The notes under the pieces are model-generated. The model did not search any database. It saw only the letters and a list, made by a program, of their open reading frames with translations, and had not been told where the DNA came from. This document shows, piece by piece, positions 9,658-23,010 of a stretch of DNA of 33,303 nucleotides. This DNA comes from Gammaproteobacteria bacterium (GTDB taxonomy: Bacteria; Pseudomonadota; Gammaproteobacteria; Pseudomonadales; Litorivicinaceae), in assembly GCA_009922705.1 (NCBI GenBank), contig RFUY01000005.1, positions 1 to 33,303 of the forward strand, in the 5' to 3' direction. A program made the translations under genes and the position numbers. The stretch's first letter is position 1, and each line of letters opens with the position of its first letter.

Positions 9658-10284
9658 GTGACAGAGCTTCAAAAACGTTTGTCACAAATGAATCTTTTAA
9701 TGCGTGCGGAACAAGTTGATAAGCTTGAGAAAGTTATCGATGAGCACTTGAAGTGGAATCGAAAAATAAATTTAAGTGCGTTTCTGACTGAACAAGCGGT
9801 TGTTGATTATCAAATCATTGATTCGTTAACATTATTACAAACTGATTTAAATCAGCACTCTGAATTACTCGACATTGGGACAGGGCCTGGATTTCCGGGG
9901 TTACCATTGGCGATTGTGTGTCCGGCGCTACAAGTCATCTTGTGTGACTCAAATACGAAAAAGCTTGCTTTTGCAACGCATCTGATTGGTCAGCTGAAGC
10001 TGACAAATGTTCAAGTGATGCCTGTCCGGGTAGAGAATATTGCGTCTCAGCGTTTCTCGCAAATTACTGCGCGCGCCTTTTCTCGGCTCGATGCTATGAT
10101 GAGTCAAACAGCGAGACTGCTCGCCTCTTCTGGCGCGCTCTATGCGATGAAAAGCCAAAGCGTGACTGATGAAGTGCATGAAGCGAGGTCGAAATTTCCG
10201 ACTGCAAGTGTGGAAATTACGCCAGTTCATCATGTGATACCAGAAATGCGAGTGATCGCGAAGGTAACGGGATACAGCGCGTGA
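9658..10284 (+). CDS. rsmG: 16S rRNA (guanine527-N7)-methyltransferase RsmG (GTG start)
   Basis: 208 aa; LLDIGTGPGFPGLPLAIVCP SAM-binding motif; follows mnmG. Confidence 0.96.
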   Translation: MTELQKRLSQMNLLMRAEQVDKLEKVIDEHLKWNRKINLSAFLTEQAVVDYQIIDSLTLLQTDLNQHSELLDIGTGPGFPGLPLAIVCPALQVILCDSNTKKLAFATHLIGQLKLTNVQVMPVRVENIASQRFSQITARAFSRLDAMMSQTARLLASSGALYAMKSQSVTDEVHEARSKFPTASVEITPVHHVIPEMRVIAKVTGYSA

Positions 10285-11060
10285 CACGTGTCATAGCAAT
10301 TACAAATCAAAAAGGCGGCGTGGGTAAAACCACGACCTGCGTCAATCTTGGTGCCACACTTGTGGAGACAGGGTACCGCGTGTTGGTGATTGATTTTGAT
10401 CCACAAGGCAACGCAACAAGCGGGAGTGGCGTCGACAAACATCAAATTCAAGCGGATGTCCGCGGGTTATTGCTCGGTGAAAGTTCATTTGCTGACACTT
10501 GTCTTCGGCGAACAGAAGCGGGTTACGATTTATTGCCATCAGACATTCAGTTAACTGAGGCAGAGGTTGGACTAGTCAATCAAACGAGAGCGGCGTTTCG
10601 TCTCAAGCAGATGATCGATCCGCACCTGGAAGTGTATGATTTTGTATTGATTGATTGCCCACCGGCATTGAGTATGTTGACGATTAATGGGCTGGTTGCG
10701 GCACATAGCGTCATTATTCCGATGCAATGCGAATTCTATGCACTTGAGGGTGTTGCTGCCCTGATGCAAACCATTGAACAAGTTCGTGCAACACACAATT
10801 CGGCACTTGTGATTGATGGGGTATTACGCACGATGTACGACCCCAGAACGAGCTTGACCCGACAGGTCTCTCAACAACTTGAACAATTTTTTGGCGATAA
10901 AGTGTTTAAGACAGTGATTCCTAGAAATGTGAGACTCGCAGAAGCACCAAGTTATGGTTTGCCAGTGTTACGTTATGATCGTTTGTCAAAAGGAGCCCTT
11001 TCTTATCTGGCACTTGCTGCTGAGTTGCGCCAACGACTGAGAACGAAGGAAGCCGCATGA
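10281..11060 (+). CDS. parA: Chromosome partitioning ATPase ParA/Soj (GTG start)
   Basis: MTRVIAITNQKGGVGKTTTCVNLGATL deviant Walker A; DFVLIDCPPALSMLTINGL; 4-nt GTGA overlap with rsmG. Confidence 0.97.
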   Translation: MTRVIAITNQKGGVGKTTTCVNLGATLVETGYRVLVIDFDPQGNATSGSGVDKHQIQADVRGLLLGESSFADTCLRRTEAGYDLLPSDIQLTEAEVGLVNQTRAAFRLKQMIDPHLEVYDFVLIDCPPALSMLTINGLVAAHSVIIPMQCEFYALEGVAALMQTIEQVRATHNSALVIDGVLRTMYDPRTSLTRQVSQQLEQFFGDKVFKTVIPRNVRLAEAPSYGLPVLRYDRLSKGALSYLALAAELRQRLRTKEAA

Positions 11061-11941
11061 TTCAAAAGAAACGTGGGTTAGGCTTTAACCCGCTGCTAGG
11101 TCTTGATAAATCCACCGTAGATGCTGTGTTCAAAACAGATCAATCGGAGACACGGATAACGACAGCGGGATTTCGGGAAGTGCCCACCGAGACGATTACA
11201 CCGAGTCCTTACCAGCCACGGATGGTTTTTTCTGATGTTGAATTGGATGAATTAACCCAATCTATCCGGGAACATGGCGTTATGCAGCCGCTCCTTGTGC
11301 GTCCCTCAACCACTGGGTTTGAGTTAATTGCTGGCGAGCGGCGTTGGCGCGCAGCGATCAACGCGAACATTCAAATGATTCCTGTGATTGTCCGCGAGCT
11401 TGATGACCGGACTGCGGCAGGCTTAGCACTGGTTGAAAACGTTCAACGGGAAGATCTAAGTGCCATTGAACAAGCCCGGGCGCTCGCCAAAATGCGTGAT
11501 GAGTTCGGAATGGATCAAGCACGACTTGCACAAATGACCAGCATGTCCCGTTCGAATATTGCAAATCTATTAAGACTTCTTAACCTCGCTGATACGGTAC
11601 AACTGGCATTAGATAATGGTGAGCTGGATATGGGCCATGCGCGTGCACTACTGCCGTTGCCAGAAATGCAGCAGGTTAAAGCCGCGCAAGAAGTCATTGA
11701 TAAAACACTGTCAGTGCGGCAGACAGAGGCTCTAGTAAAGCGATTATTAGCTGGGCCAATGGCGCCGCGAGACAATCCCGTTGATCCGGATGTTGAAAGA
11801 CTTGAAACCAAACTGTCAGATCGCTTGGGAGCATCTGTGAAGATCAAGCCAAAATCTGGGGGTAAAGGGCAAATTGTGATTGCCTATGATTCGCTTGAAA
11901 TTTTAGACGGGATCATTGCCAAACTTAAGAATAAAGGGTGA
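11057..11941 (+). CDS. parB: Chromosome partitioning protein ParB/Spo0J
   Basis: 294 aa; ITPSPYQPRMVFSD, ELIAGERRWRAA, NVQREDLSAIEQARA, helix-turn-helix MTSMSRSNIANLLRLLNL. Confidence 0.97.
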   Translation: MIQKKRGLGFNPLLGLDKSTVDAVFKTDQSETRITTAGFREVPTETITPSPYQPRMVFSDVELDELTQSIREHGVMQPLLVRPSTTGFELIAGERRWRAAINANIQMIPVIVRELDDRTAAGLALVENVQREDLSAIEQARALAKMRDEFGMDQARLAQMTSMSRSNIANLLRLLNLADTVQLALDNGELDMGHARALLPLPEMQQVKAAQEVIDKTLSVRQTEALVKRLLAGPMAPRDNPVDPDVERLETKLSDRLGASVKIKPKSGGKGQIVIAYDSLEILDGIIAKLKNKG

Positions 11942-11976
11942 ATCATGACCTTTAGTGGATTACCCGATAGTTGTCA

Positions 11977-12005
11977 TTGATCCCGCTCTTAAGACTCCCT
12001 ATACT
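11977..12005 (+). promoter_or_regulatory. Candidate sigma70 promoter for the atp operon
   Basis: TTGATC (11977-11982), 17-bp spacer, TATACT (12000-12005), directly after parB. Confidence 0.5.
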
Positions 12006-12018
12006 CGGCGGCGATTCG

Positions 12019-13234
<1,216 letters not shown>

Positions 13235-13250
13235 GATTCTGATTTTATAA

Positions 13251-13532
<282 letters not shown>

Positions 13533-13586
13533 TCGAGATTGGTTCAAGATTGTTGAACGATTGAGTCACCAAGAAGAGGTACAGCT

Positions 13587-14057
13587 GTGAACCTAAATCT
13601 GACACTCGTTGGTCAGCTAATCGCATTCCTGATTTTTGTCTGGTTTTGTATGAAGTTTGTCTGGCCGCCGATTACCGCAGCCATGGCGGAGCGCCAGAAA
13701 AAAATCGCCGAAGGTTTAGATGCTGCTGATCGTGCTGCGCGATCACTTGAGGATGCGCGTGCTCAAGTTGAGCAAGAGTTGCAACAGGCGCGTGCGCAAA
13801 TCACTGAGATGATTGAGCAAGCGAATCGGCGCGCCAATCAGATCGTTGAAGAAGCACAAGACAAGGCACGCCTTGAAGCTGAAAAAATTATGGCGTCTAG
13901 TAGTGCACAAATCGCGCAAGACGTCGCGCAAGCCCGGGAATCTTTGCGTGGTGAAGTTGCCTCCCTAGCCTTAGTTGGTGCCGAACGGATACTTGGGGCG
14001 TCTGTTGACAAAGCGGCTCATAGCAAATTGTTGGCTGATTTGGCTGAGCAGCTCTAA
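13587..14057 (+). CDS. atpF: F0F1 ATP synthase subunit b (GTG start)
   Basis: 156 aa; N-terminal TM then long charged helix [32 protein letters not shown]. Confidence 0.97.
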   Translation: MNLNLTLVGQLIAFLIFVWFCMKFVWPPITAAMAERQKKIAEGLDAADRAARSLEDARAQVEQELQQARAQITEMIEQANRRANQIVEEAQDKARLEAEKIMASSSAQIAQDVAQARESLRGEVASLALVGAERILGASVDKAAHSKLLADLAEQL

Positions 14058-14068
14058 GGGGATAGATC

Positions 14069-14608
14069 ATGGCAGAACTCACCACGATCGCTCGTCCCTA
14101 CGCGAAGGCAGCTTATCAATATGCAGAGTCAGTGGGGCAAGTGTCTCAATGGTTGCAGTTTTTGCAGAAGGCGGCGTTGCTGGTTGCGGATACTGGGCTT
14201 TCTGAGTTTTTAAAGAACCCAGCGATTTCCACGGATGTAAAAGCCGACACATTGATCGATTTACTGAAAGATGTGGCCCTTGAGGGAACAAACCAATTCA
14301 TTGGCGCTCTCGCTCATTACAACCGCTTTTTGGCGCTCTCTGCGATTTCGCACGAATATCAGCTTCTGGTCTCACGCGAACGCAAAGTCATGGATGTCAC
14401 ACTATCGACGGCGTTTGAGCTGACTGATGCGGAACGGCAAATGTTGACCGACAAATTAAAGGCTCGGTTCGAAGGCCAAGAGATTCGCATTGAGGCTGCC
14501 GTTGACCCATCTGTGCTGGGTGGGTTCGAGATTCGATCGAGAGACATTGTGATTGATGCCACAGTGAGGGGCCGGCTCAGCAAGCTTGCTATGGCCCTAA
14601 CGGCTTAA
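14069..14608 (+). CDS. atpH: F0F1 ATP synthase subunit delta
   Basis: 179 aa; ARPYAKAAYQYA..., C-terminal PSVLGGFEIRSRDIVIDATVRGRLSKLAMALT. Confidence 0.97.
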   Translation: MAELTTIARPYAKAAYQYAESVGQVSQWLQFLQKAALLVADTGLSEFLKNPAISTDVKADTLIDLLKDVALEGTNQFIGALAHYNRFLALSAISHEYQLLVSRERKVMDVTLSTAFELTDAERQMLTDKLKARFEGQEIRIEAAVDPSVLGGFEIRSRDIVIDATVRGRLSKLAMALTA

Positions 14609-14638
14609 CGCTTACAGAGAATTTGAAAGGAACTTTCC

Positions 14639-16183
14639 ATGGATCAATTGAATCCTTCCGAGATCAGCGAACTGATCAAGCAGCGAATCGGCAACGTTGA
14701 TCTTGCTGTTACTGCGAAAAATGAAGGCACAATCGTCTCAGTTTCTGACGGTATTGTGCGTGTCTATGGTCTAGCCGACGTGATGTACGGTGAGATGATC
14801 GAATTCGAAGGCGGTGTCTTCGGAATGGCCCTCAACCTTGAACGCGATTCTGTCGGTGCGGTCGTTCTGGGTGAGTATAAAGGCTTGGCCGAAGGCCAAA
14901 CCGCTCGGTGTACAGGTCGTATCCTTGAGGTTCCTGTCGGGACTGGTTTGTTGGGCCGCGTCGTTGATGCGCTTGGTAATCCAATTGACGGAAAAGGTGA
15001 CATTGCGGCCGATGGCACACAGCCGATTGAAAAGGTAGCGCCAGGGGTGATTGCGCGGAAATCGGTTGATCAGCCGGTTCAAACTGGACTTAAGGCGATT
15101 GATGCGATGGTTCCAGTCGGACGAGGTCAGCGCGAGCTGATCATTGGCGACCGTCAAACGGGTAAAACTGCCGTTGCGATCGATGCGATCATTAACCAGA
15201 AAGATACCGGAATTAAGTGTATTTACGTGGCCATTGGCCAGAAGCAATCGTCGATTGCGTCGGTTGTCCGTAAGTTGGAAGAACATGGCGCGATGGATCA
15301 CACAATCGTTGTGGTCGCAGGTGCTGCTGATCCAGCGTCAATGCAGTTCCTTGCTCCATTCTCTGGATGCACGATGGGTGAATATTTCCGCGATAATGGT
15401 GAAGACGCACTGATTGTCTACGACGATTTGTCAAAGCAAGCGGTGGCCTATCGTCAGATTTCTTTGCTGCTCCGTCGTCCACCGGGACGAGAAGCGTACC
15501 CTGGCGACGTGTTTTACTTGCATTCTCGCCTCTTAGAGCGGGCTGCGCGCGTTAATGCAGATTACGTTGAAGCCTACACCAATGGCAAAGTGAAGGGCCA
15601 AACAGGCTCTCTAACGGCACTGCCAATTATTGAAACGCAAGCCGGTGACGTGTCTGCGTTCGTTCCAACGAACGTGATTTCAATCACCGACGGCCAGATT
15701 TTCTTGGAAACAAACTTGTTCAACTCAGGCATTCGGCCTGCGATGAATGCTGGGATTTCCGTGTCTCGAGTCGGTGGTGCAGCGCAAACCAAGATCGTGA
15801 AGAAGCTAGGCGGCGGTATTCGTTTGGCGTTGGCGCAGTATCGTGAACTCGCGGCATTCGCTCAGTTTGCGTCTGACCTTGATGACGCGACACGTAAGCA
15901 ACTCGAGCACGGTCAACGCGTGACTGAATTGATGAAGCAGAAGCAGTACAGCCCTCAGTCTGTGGCTGACATGGGATTGGTGCTCTATGTGGCAAACGAA
16001 GGCCACCTAGATGATGTTCCAGTCAACAAGGTGGTTGCGTTCGAGAGCGCTTTGCTTGCGTATTTCAGAAACGAGCATGACGCGCTGCGAGCCGAGATCA
16101 ATGCTTCTGGCGATTACAACGATGGGATTGCTGCCAAGTTGGATGCAGTGGTAACGACGTTTAAGTCATCGCATACCTACTGA
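14639..16183 (+). CDS. atpA: F0F1 ATP synthase subunit alpha
   Basis: 514 aa; [15 protein letters not shown]; very close to canonical proteobacterial AtpA. Confidence 0.99.
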   Translation: MDQLNPSEISELIKQRIGNVDLAVTAKNEGTIVSVSDGIVRVYGLADVMYGEMIEFEGGVFGMALNLERDSVGAVVLGEYKGLAEGQTARCTGRILEVPVGTGLLGRVVDALGNPIDGKGDIAADGTQPIEKVAPGVIARKSVDQPVQTGLKAIDAMVPVGRGQRELIIGDRQTGKTAVAIDAIINQKDTGIKCIYVAIGQKQSSIASVVRKLEEHGAMDHTIVVVAGAADPASMQFLAPFSGCTMGEYFRDNGEDALIVYDDLSKQAVAYRQISLLLRRPPGREAYPGDVFYLHSRLLERAARVNADYVEAYTNGKVKGQTGSLTALPIIETQAGDVSAFVPTNVISITDGQIFLETNLFNSGIRPAMNAGISVSRVGGAAQTKIVKKLGGGIRLALAQYRELAAFAQFASDLDDATRKQLEHGQRVTELMKQKQYSPQSVADMGLVLYVANEGHLDDVPVNKVVAFESALLAYFRNEHDALRAEINASGDYNDGIAAKLDAVVTTFKSSHTY

Positions 16184-16207
16184 GGCTGAGGCGAAGGGGC
16201 AAATCCT

Positions 16208-17074
16208 ATGGCAGTTGGTAAGGAGATTCGTACCCAGATCGGCAGTATTCGTAATACGCAAAAGATTACGAGTGCGATGCAGCTGGTTGCGGCCTCTAAA
16301 ATGCGCAAGGCACAGGAGCGGATGGGCGCAACCCGTCCATATGCAGATCGTATTTTGGAAGTTATTGGTCACTTGGCCTATGCCAACCCAGAGCACAATC
16401 ACTTGTTTCTTACTGAACGTGAAGTGCGTCGAGTTGGTTATATCGTGGTGTCGACCGACCGAGGGTTGTGTGGTGGCTTAAACGCCAATCTGTTTAAGCA
16501 GGTCGTGCGTGATATGGGCGCCCATCATGCAAATCAGGTTGAAGTTGACCTTGCGGTGATTGGTTCTAAGGCCGTGGGCTTCTTTAAGAGTTTTGGCGGA
16601 AATGTCGTGGCTGTGGCCAACCAAGTTGGCGATCAGCCGAGCGTGGCGGACTTAATTGGTAGCGTCAAAGTGATGGTAGATGCCTATGAAGAGGGCACCA
16701 TTGATCGTATCTACGTGGTGTACAACCGCTTTGTAAACACCATGACGCAAAGTCCAATTACCCAGCAGTTACTGCCACTTCCGAAAGAGGCAAATCCTGT
16801 TGAACAGCTTGGAAAACATTGGGATTACATCTACGAGCCAAATGCGCAAACTGTTCTTGATGCATTGTTAGTTCGGTATATCGAGTCTTTGGTGTACCAA
16901 TCAGTTGTTGAAAATTTGGCGTGTGAACAGGCTGCTCGGATGGTGGCGATGAAGGCGGCGACAGACAATGCCGGCGATCTGATTCATGAGCTTGAGTTGG
17001 TTTACAACAAAGCGCGTCAGGCAGCGATTACCCAAGAGATTTCAGAAATTGTGGGCGGTGCCGCGGCACTGTAA
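16208..17074 (+). CDS. atpG: F0F1 ATP synthase subunit gamma
   Basis: 288 aa; [31 protein letters not shown]-terminal [22 protein letters not shown]. Confidence 0.99.
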   Translation: MAVGKEIRTQIGSIRNTQKITSAMQLVAASKMRKAQERMGATRPYADRILEVIGHLAYANPEHNHLFLTEREVRRVGYIVVSTDRGLCGGLNANLFKQVVRDMGAHHANQVEVDLAVIGSKAVGFFKSFGGNVVAVANQVGDQPSVADLIGSVKVMVDAYEEGTIDRIYVVYNRFVNTMTQSPITQQLLPLPKEANPVEQLGKHWDYIYEPNAQTVLDALLVRYIESLVYQSVVENLACEQAARMVAMKAATDNAGDLIHELELVYNKARQAAITQEISEIVGGAAAL

Positions 17075-17086
17075 CGGACGAATTAG

Positions 17087-18478
<1,392 letters not shown>

Positions 18479-18489
18479 GGAGTTTCCTC

Positions 18490-18909
18490 ATGAGTACAAT
18501 GAAGTGCCATGTGGTCTCTGCTGAAGAGTCCCTGTATGAAGGGACGATTCAGATGGCGATTGCTGCCGGTGAATTAGGTGATCTTGGGATTACTCCTGGG
18601 CACGCACCTTTAATCACTGCACTAAAACCAGGCCCAGTGCGACTGATTCTTGAAGATGGCGAAGAGACTCTGTTCTTTGTGACAGGGGGCTTCCTTGAAG
18701 TCATCCCATCACAAGTCACGATTTTGGCAGATACAGCGGAGCGTGCGGAGTCAATCGACGAAGCCGCTGTCATTCAAGCGAAGGAAGAAGCCCGTCGTTT
18801 GTTGACCGAACAGCAAGCCGATTTTGACTATTCAAGAGCGTCTGTTGAGCTGGCAGAAGCTGTGGCACGGTTACGTGTCATCGAACAGCTGCGGCGCCGT
18901 CGTGCTTAA
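18490..18909 (+). CDS. atpC: F0F1 ATP synthase subunit epsilon
   Basis: 139 aa; MKCHVVSAEESLYEGTIQMAIAAGELGDLGITPGHAPLITALKPGPV. Confidence 0.98.
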   Translation: MSTMKCHVVSAEESLYEGTIQMAIAAGELGDLGITPGHAPLITALKPGPVRLILEDGEETLFFVTGGFLEVIPSQVTILADTAERAESIDEAAVIQAKEEARRLLTEQQADFDYSRASVELAEAVARLRVIEQLRRRRA

Positions 18910-20269
18910 CATCATCATCCTGGCTGCCGGAAAAGGCAGCCGGATGGCTTCAAAAATACCCAAAGTGCTCCACAAGATCGGCGGTCGAACGCTGATCTCG
19001 CACGTAATCTCTCAAGCCCAGAGGCTTCTGGAATCTGATCATGGCACCATCACTGTTGTGACGGGCCATGGCTCCGATCAGGTTGATCCCCACATCCTCC
19101 CGATGGGCGTCCGGGTCGTTCACCAGCATGACCAGCTCGGTACCGGTCATGCATTGCGATGCGGGCTTCAAGACTTACCTGAGGAAGGCACCGTTGTTGT
19201 GTTATACGGCGATGTCCCTCTAGTGACTGCTGAGACCTTACAGGGCTTGGTCGAGTCGGGTCGACAGGCGCTGACTGTGCTGACTGCCGAGGTTGCAAGG
19301 CCCGTCGGCTATGGACGGATTGTGCGTGATGCTCAGGGGCAAATGACCGGGATCGTCGAAGAGCGTGATGCGACACCGGAAGAGCGTAAAATCTCAGAAA
19401 TCAATAGTGGCCTTTATGCGGGCCCTGCAACTGTCTTTGCCACGCTCTTGCCGTTGTTGGCGAATGAAAACATGCAAGGCGAGTATTATTTGACAGACTG
19501 CGTCGGCTTAGCTCGCCACCACGGATATCCAGTTGAGACAGTCAGTGGGCCTCTTGAATGCGTCTTGGGGGTCAATGATCGCGCACAACTTGCAGACCTT
19601 GAGCGGCGCTACCAAGAGTGCGCTCGGGAAGCATTGATGCGTGCTGGTGTGACGCTAATTGATCCGGCGTCTGTTTTCTGTTCCGGTGACATACGCATCG
19701 GTGCTGATACAGTGATCGAGCCAAATGTCTGGCTTCATGACGTTGAGATTGGTTCGGATGTCCGTCTTGGCATGGGGTCGCATCTGTCTGATGTACAGAT
19801 TGAAACCGGGGTTGCGGTCAAGCCCTACTCCGTCATTGAGTCCGCGATTATTGGCGCCTCCGCGACGATTGGTCCATTTGCCCGGTTGAGACCTGGAACA
19901 CAACTTGCTCCCGAGACCCACATCGGTAATTTCGTGGAGACAAAAAATGCAGTGATTGGCACCGGCTCTAAACTCAACCACCTGTCCTATCTTGGTGATG
20001 TGACCGTTGGTGATCATGTGAATATTGGGGCGGGGACCATCACCTGTAATTATGATGGCGCCTCGAAGCATCAGACAACGATTGGTGATGACGTGTTTAT
20101 TGGGTCAAACACCAGCTTAGTTGCACCAATTGTTCTAGGGGCTGGAGCGACAACCGCGGCGGGCTCAGTGCTGACGCGTGACGTTTCCGCGGGCGCACTT
20201 GCAATCGGTCGTAGTCGACAAGTCGAGAAACTGCAGTATCAACGGCCGAAAAAGACAAGGACGCCTTAG
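18902..20269 (+). CDS. glmU: Bifunctional UDP-N-acetylglucosamine pyrophosphorylase / glucosamine-1-phosphate N-acetyltransferase (GTG 18902 preferred; ORF track starts at 18824)
   Basis: LNIIILAAGKGSRMASKIPKVLHKIGG nucleotidyltransferase motif, C-terminal hexapeptide repeats; overlaps the atpC stop by 8 nt. Confidence 0.96.
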   Translation: MLNIIILAAGKGSRMASKIPKVLHKIGGRTLISHVISQAQRLLESDHGTITVVTGHGSDQVDPHILPMGVRVVHQHDQLGTGHALRCGLQDLPEEGTVVVLYGDVPLVTAETLQGLVESGRQALTVLTAEVARPVGYGRIVRDAQGQMTGIVEERDATPEERKISEINSGLYAGPATVFATLLPLLANENMQGEYYLTDCVGLARHHGYPVETVSGPLECVLGVNDRAQLADLERRYQECAREALMRAGVTLIDPASVFCSGDIRIGADTVIEPNVWLHDVEIGSDVRLGMGSHLSDVQIETGVAVKPYSVIESAIIGASATIGPFARLRPGTQLAPETHIGNFVETKNAVIGTGSKLNHLSYLGDVTVGDHVNIGAGTITCNYDGASKHQTTIGDDVFIGSNTSLVAPIVLGAGATTAAGSVLTRDVSAGALAIGRSRQVEKLQYQRPKKTRTP

Positions 20270-20271
20270 CC

Positions 20272-22089
20272 ATGTGTGGAATCGTTGGTGCTATCTCAGA
20301 GCGCTCAGTACAGGCGATTTTGATTGAGGGTCTAAAGCGACTTGAGTATCGAGGCTATGACTCAGCGGGGATCGCAACCTTGAAGGGCACGCAGATTAGC
20401 CGACTTCGCGCACAAGGGAAGGTTGCAGAGCTTGAGCATAAACTGACACCGAACACTGCAAGGATTGGCATTGCGCATACGCGCTGGGCGACTCATGGTG
20501 TGCCAAGTGAAGCCAATGCGCATCCTCACATGTCTGGTGAGCGGTTTGCTGTCGTTCACAACGGCATTATCGAAAACCACGGCGCGCTGCGTGAAGAATT
20601 GCAAAGTGCGGGCTATGTCTTCACCTCAGATACCGATACAGAGGTTGTTGCCCACCTTTTGGCACACCTAGCCGCCACGGGGTTACCAATGCCCGCGCTA
20701 TTTCGGGGGGTACTTGATCGGATTCAGGGTGCTTACGCGTTGTGTGTGATTGATCAGACCACACCAGAGAGTCTGTATGTTGCGCGTGAAGGCTCTCCAC
20801 TTGTGATTGGTGTTGGGCTTGGGGAGCACTTTGTAGGCTCTGATCAACTCGCACTGACGCATGTGACTGATCGCTTCATCTATCTTGATGAAGGCGATTG
20901 GGGGGTTGTTCGTCGTGAGTCTGTCTCGCTGTGGACGTCGAGTGGTGAGTCAGTTGACCGACCTACCAAGCAATCAACACTTGGCGCAGAAGCGGTCAGT
21001 AAAGGCGGCTATCGTCACTTCATGGCCAAAGAGATTCATGAGCAGCCACGGGCGGTGCAAGACAGTCTGCGGTCAAAGCTTGGGAAGACTCAGTTGCTAT
21101 CAGGGGTGTTAGGTCCCGACAGTGATGCGTTATTGGCGGAGGTTGCTGCGGTTCAGATCGTTGCGTGTGGCACGAGCTATCACGCGGGCTTAGTGGCCAG
21201 ATATTGGATTGAGAGTTTGGTTGGGATTCCATGCCAAGTTGAGATCGCCAGTGAATACCGCTATCGCGACGTCGTCACATTACCCAAGACCCTATGGATT
21301 GCCATTTCTCAGTCTGGGGAAACGGCTGATGTTTTGGCGGCGTTGCGTCATCTCGATCGTCAACATGTCTTGGCGACGCTAGCGGTCTGTAATGTTGCGA
21401 CATCCAGCCTGATTCGCGAGACGGACTTGGCGCTGTTGACGGATGCGGGCCCTGAAATTGGCGTGGCGAGTACAAAAGCCTTCACCACACAGTTGACAGT
21501 ATTGCTGGTTCTGGCTGGGTTGCTTGCGAAGGCAAAAGGGGTGGCTGGCTTTGATGAGGCAGGTTTAGTCTCAGATTTACAAAAACTGCCAGACTTACTC
21601 GGCCAGGCATTGGCAAGCGAGGCCGTGGTGGCCTCAATGGCTGAGCTTTTTGTCGACAAGCAGCACACGCTATTTTTAGGGCGAGGGACCATGAATCCGA
21701 TTGCGATGGAAGGTGCCCTGAAGTTGAAGGAGCTGTCCTATATTCACGCCGAAGCATATCCCGCAGGGGAGCTAAAACATGGCCCCTTGGCATTGGTGGA
21801 TGAATCCATGCCCGTGGTTGCTGTCGCACCGAATGATGCTTTGATTGAGAAGTTGCAATCGAACTTGTCTGAGGTTCGTGCTCGAGGTGGCCAGTTAATC
21901 GTATTTGCCGATCATGCGGTGACCCTGCACGAGTCGGCGCGGACCTGCGTATTGCCGGCTGTCCCGCCACGCATTGCGTCGATTGTCTTTACGGTGCCCT
22001 TACAGCTCTTGAGCTACCATGTCGCTGTCTTGCGTGGAACTGATGTCGATCAGCCACGTAACTTAGCGAAAAGCGTCACGGTGGAGTAA
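20272..22089 (+). CDS. glmS: Glutamine--fructose-6-phosphate aminotransferase (isomerizing)
   Basis: 605 aa; MCGIVGAISERSVQAILIEGLKRLEYRGYDSAGI; C-terminal LAKSVTVE. Confidence 0.99.
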   Translation: MCGIVGAISERSVQAILIEGLKRLEYRGYDSAGIATLKGTQISRLRAQGKVAELEHKLTPNTARIGIAHTRWATHGVPSEANAHPHMSGERFAVVHNGIIENHGALREELQSAGYVFTSDTDTEVVAHLLAHLAATGLPMPALFRGVLDRIQGAYALCVIDQTTPESLYVAREGSPLVIGVGLGEHFVGSDQLALTHVTDRFIYLDEGDWGVVRRESVSLWTSSGESVDRPTKQSTLGAEAVSKGGYRHFMAKEIHEQPRAVQDSLRSKLGKTQLLSGVLGPDSDALLAEVAAVQIVACGTSYHAGLVARYWIESLVGIPCQVEIASEYRYRDVVTLPKTLWIAISQSGETADVLAALRHLDRQHVLATLAVCNVATSSLIRETDLALLTDAGPEIGVASTKAFTTQLTVLLVLAGLLAKAKGVAGFDEAGLVSDLQKLPDLLGQALASEAVVASMAELFVDKQHTLFLGRGTMNPIAMEGALKLKELSYIHAEAYPAGELKHGPLALVDESMPVVAVAPNDALIEKLQSNLSEVRARGGQLIVFADHAVTLHESARTCVLPAVPPRIASIVFTVPLQLLSYHVAVLRGTDVDQPRNLAKSVTVE

Positions 22090-22121
22090 ATCCCCAACTT
22101 AGCGAATTTTCGAGACCATTG

Positions 22122-23000
22122 ATGTCCATCATTACCTTTTTCCCGCTCATCTTCGTGTTGCTTTGGGCCTCGGCCTTTGTCACCGGTAAAGTGATCGTGG
22201 TGGATGCGACGCCTTTTGCTGCCCTCGCATTTCGATTCTTATTCGTCACGCTCGGATTTTTTCTAGTGATGACTTGGCGAAGAGAGTGGCAACGGGCGCC
22301 ACTCCGTTCGGTCGGCGAGGCTGTGGGTACAGGAATTCTGTTTCATGGCGTGTATTTGGCCGGTGTGTTTTATGCGGTCATGAATGGGCTACCCGCTGGC
22401 ATTACCGCGTTAATTGTCTCCTTACAACCACTACTGACGAGCGCATTAGCGGGCCCATTGTTGTCTGAAGCTGTCTCACGGCGACAGTGGATGGGCCTTG
22501 CGATCGGATTTAGCGGAACAGCGTGTGTTCTTGGGTTCGATGTGGGTACAAGCTTGCCAACGATGGGGTTGGTCTCAGCAGTGATCGCATTGTTGGCTGT
22601 GACCTCAGGCACGCTGTGGCAGAAAACGTTGACCGGGAAGCTTCCGTTAGCGACCAGTAATGGTTATCAAGCGGCAGCGGCCTTGCTCTTTCATGTGACG
22701 CTGATGGGGATGTTTGAACACCCACCGAAACTTGAGCCGACCCTACCCTTGGTTGTGGCCATGGGATGGCAGGTATTCGCAGTGTCGTTTGGTGCCTTCA
22801 CAATTTTGATGTACCTGATTGCACACAATTCTGCCTCGAAAACATCGGCACTGTTTTTCTTGGTACCACCAGTGGCTGCGTTGATCAGTTGGGCCATCTT
22901 AGATGAAACCTTAACTGGGTTGGACATCTTCGGCTTTGTCATCGCCAGTTATGGTGTGTACGTGGCAACACGACCGAACCCGATGGCACAGACAACTTAG
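22122..23000 (+). CDS. EamA/DMT-family permease
   Basis: About 292 aa, ten hydrophobic segments; PLIFVLLWASAFVTGKVIV and the second repeat SFGAFTILMYLIAHNSASKTSALFFLVPPVAALISWAILDETLT. Confidence 0.9.
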   Translation: MSIITFFPLIFVLLWASAFVTGKVIVVDATPFAALAFRFLFVTLGFFLVMTWRREWQRAPLRSVGEAVGTGILFHGVYLAGVFYAVMNGLPAGITALIVSLQPLLTSALAGPLLSEAVSRRQWMGLAIGFSGTACVLGFDVGTSLPTMGLVSAVIALLAVTSGTLWQKTLTGKLPLATSNGYQAAAALLFHVTLMGMFEHPPKLEPTLPLVVAMGWQVFAVSFGAFTILMYLIAHNSASKTSALFFLVPPVAALISWAILDETLTGLDIFGFVIASYGVYVATRPNPMAQTT

Positions 23001-23010
23001 CGCGACGCAG

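Noticed and set aside
14771-15301. 176-aa antisense ORF inside atpA
   Set aside because: Shadow ORF opposite a highly conserved gene; composition reflects the reverse complement of atpA codons.
20250-20275. Possible glmS ribozyme or GlcN6P-responsive leader before glmS
   Set aside because: Only 2 nt separate glmU and glmS, leaving no room for such an element.
21482-21970. 162-aa antisense ORF inside glmS
   Set aside because: Shadow ORF rich in Pro/Ser/Arg, no recognisable motif, sense gene unambiguous.
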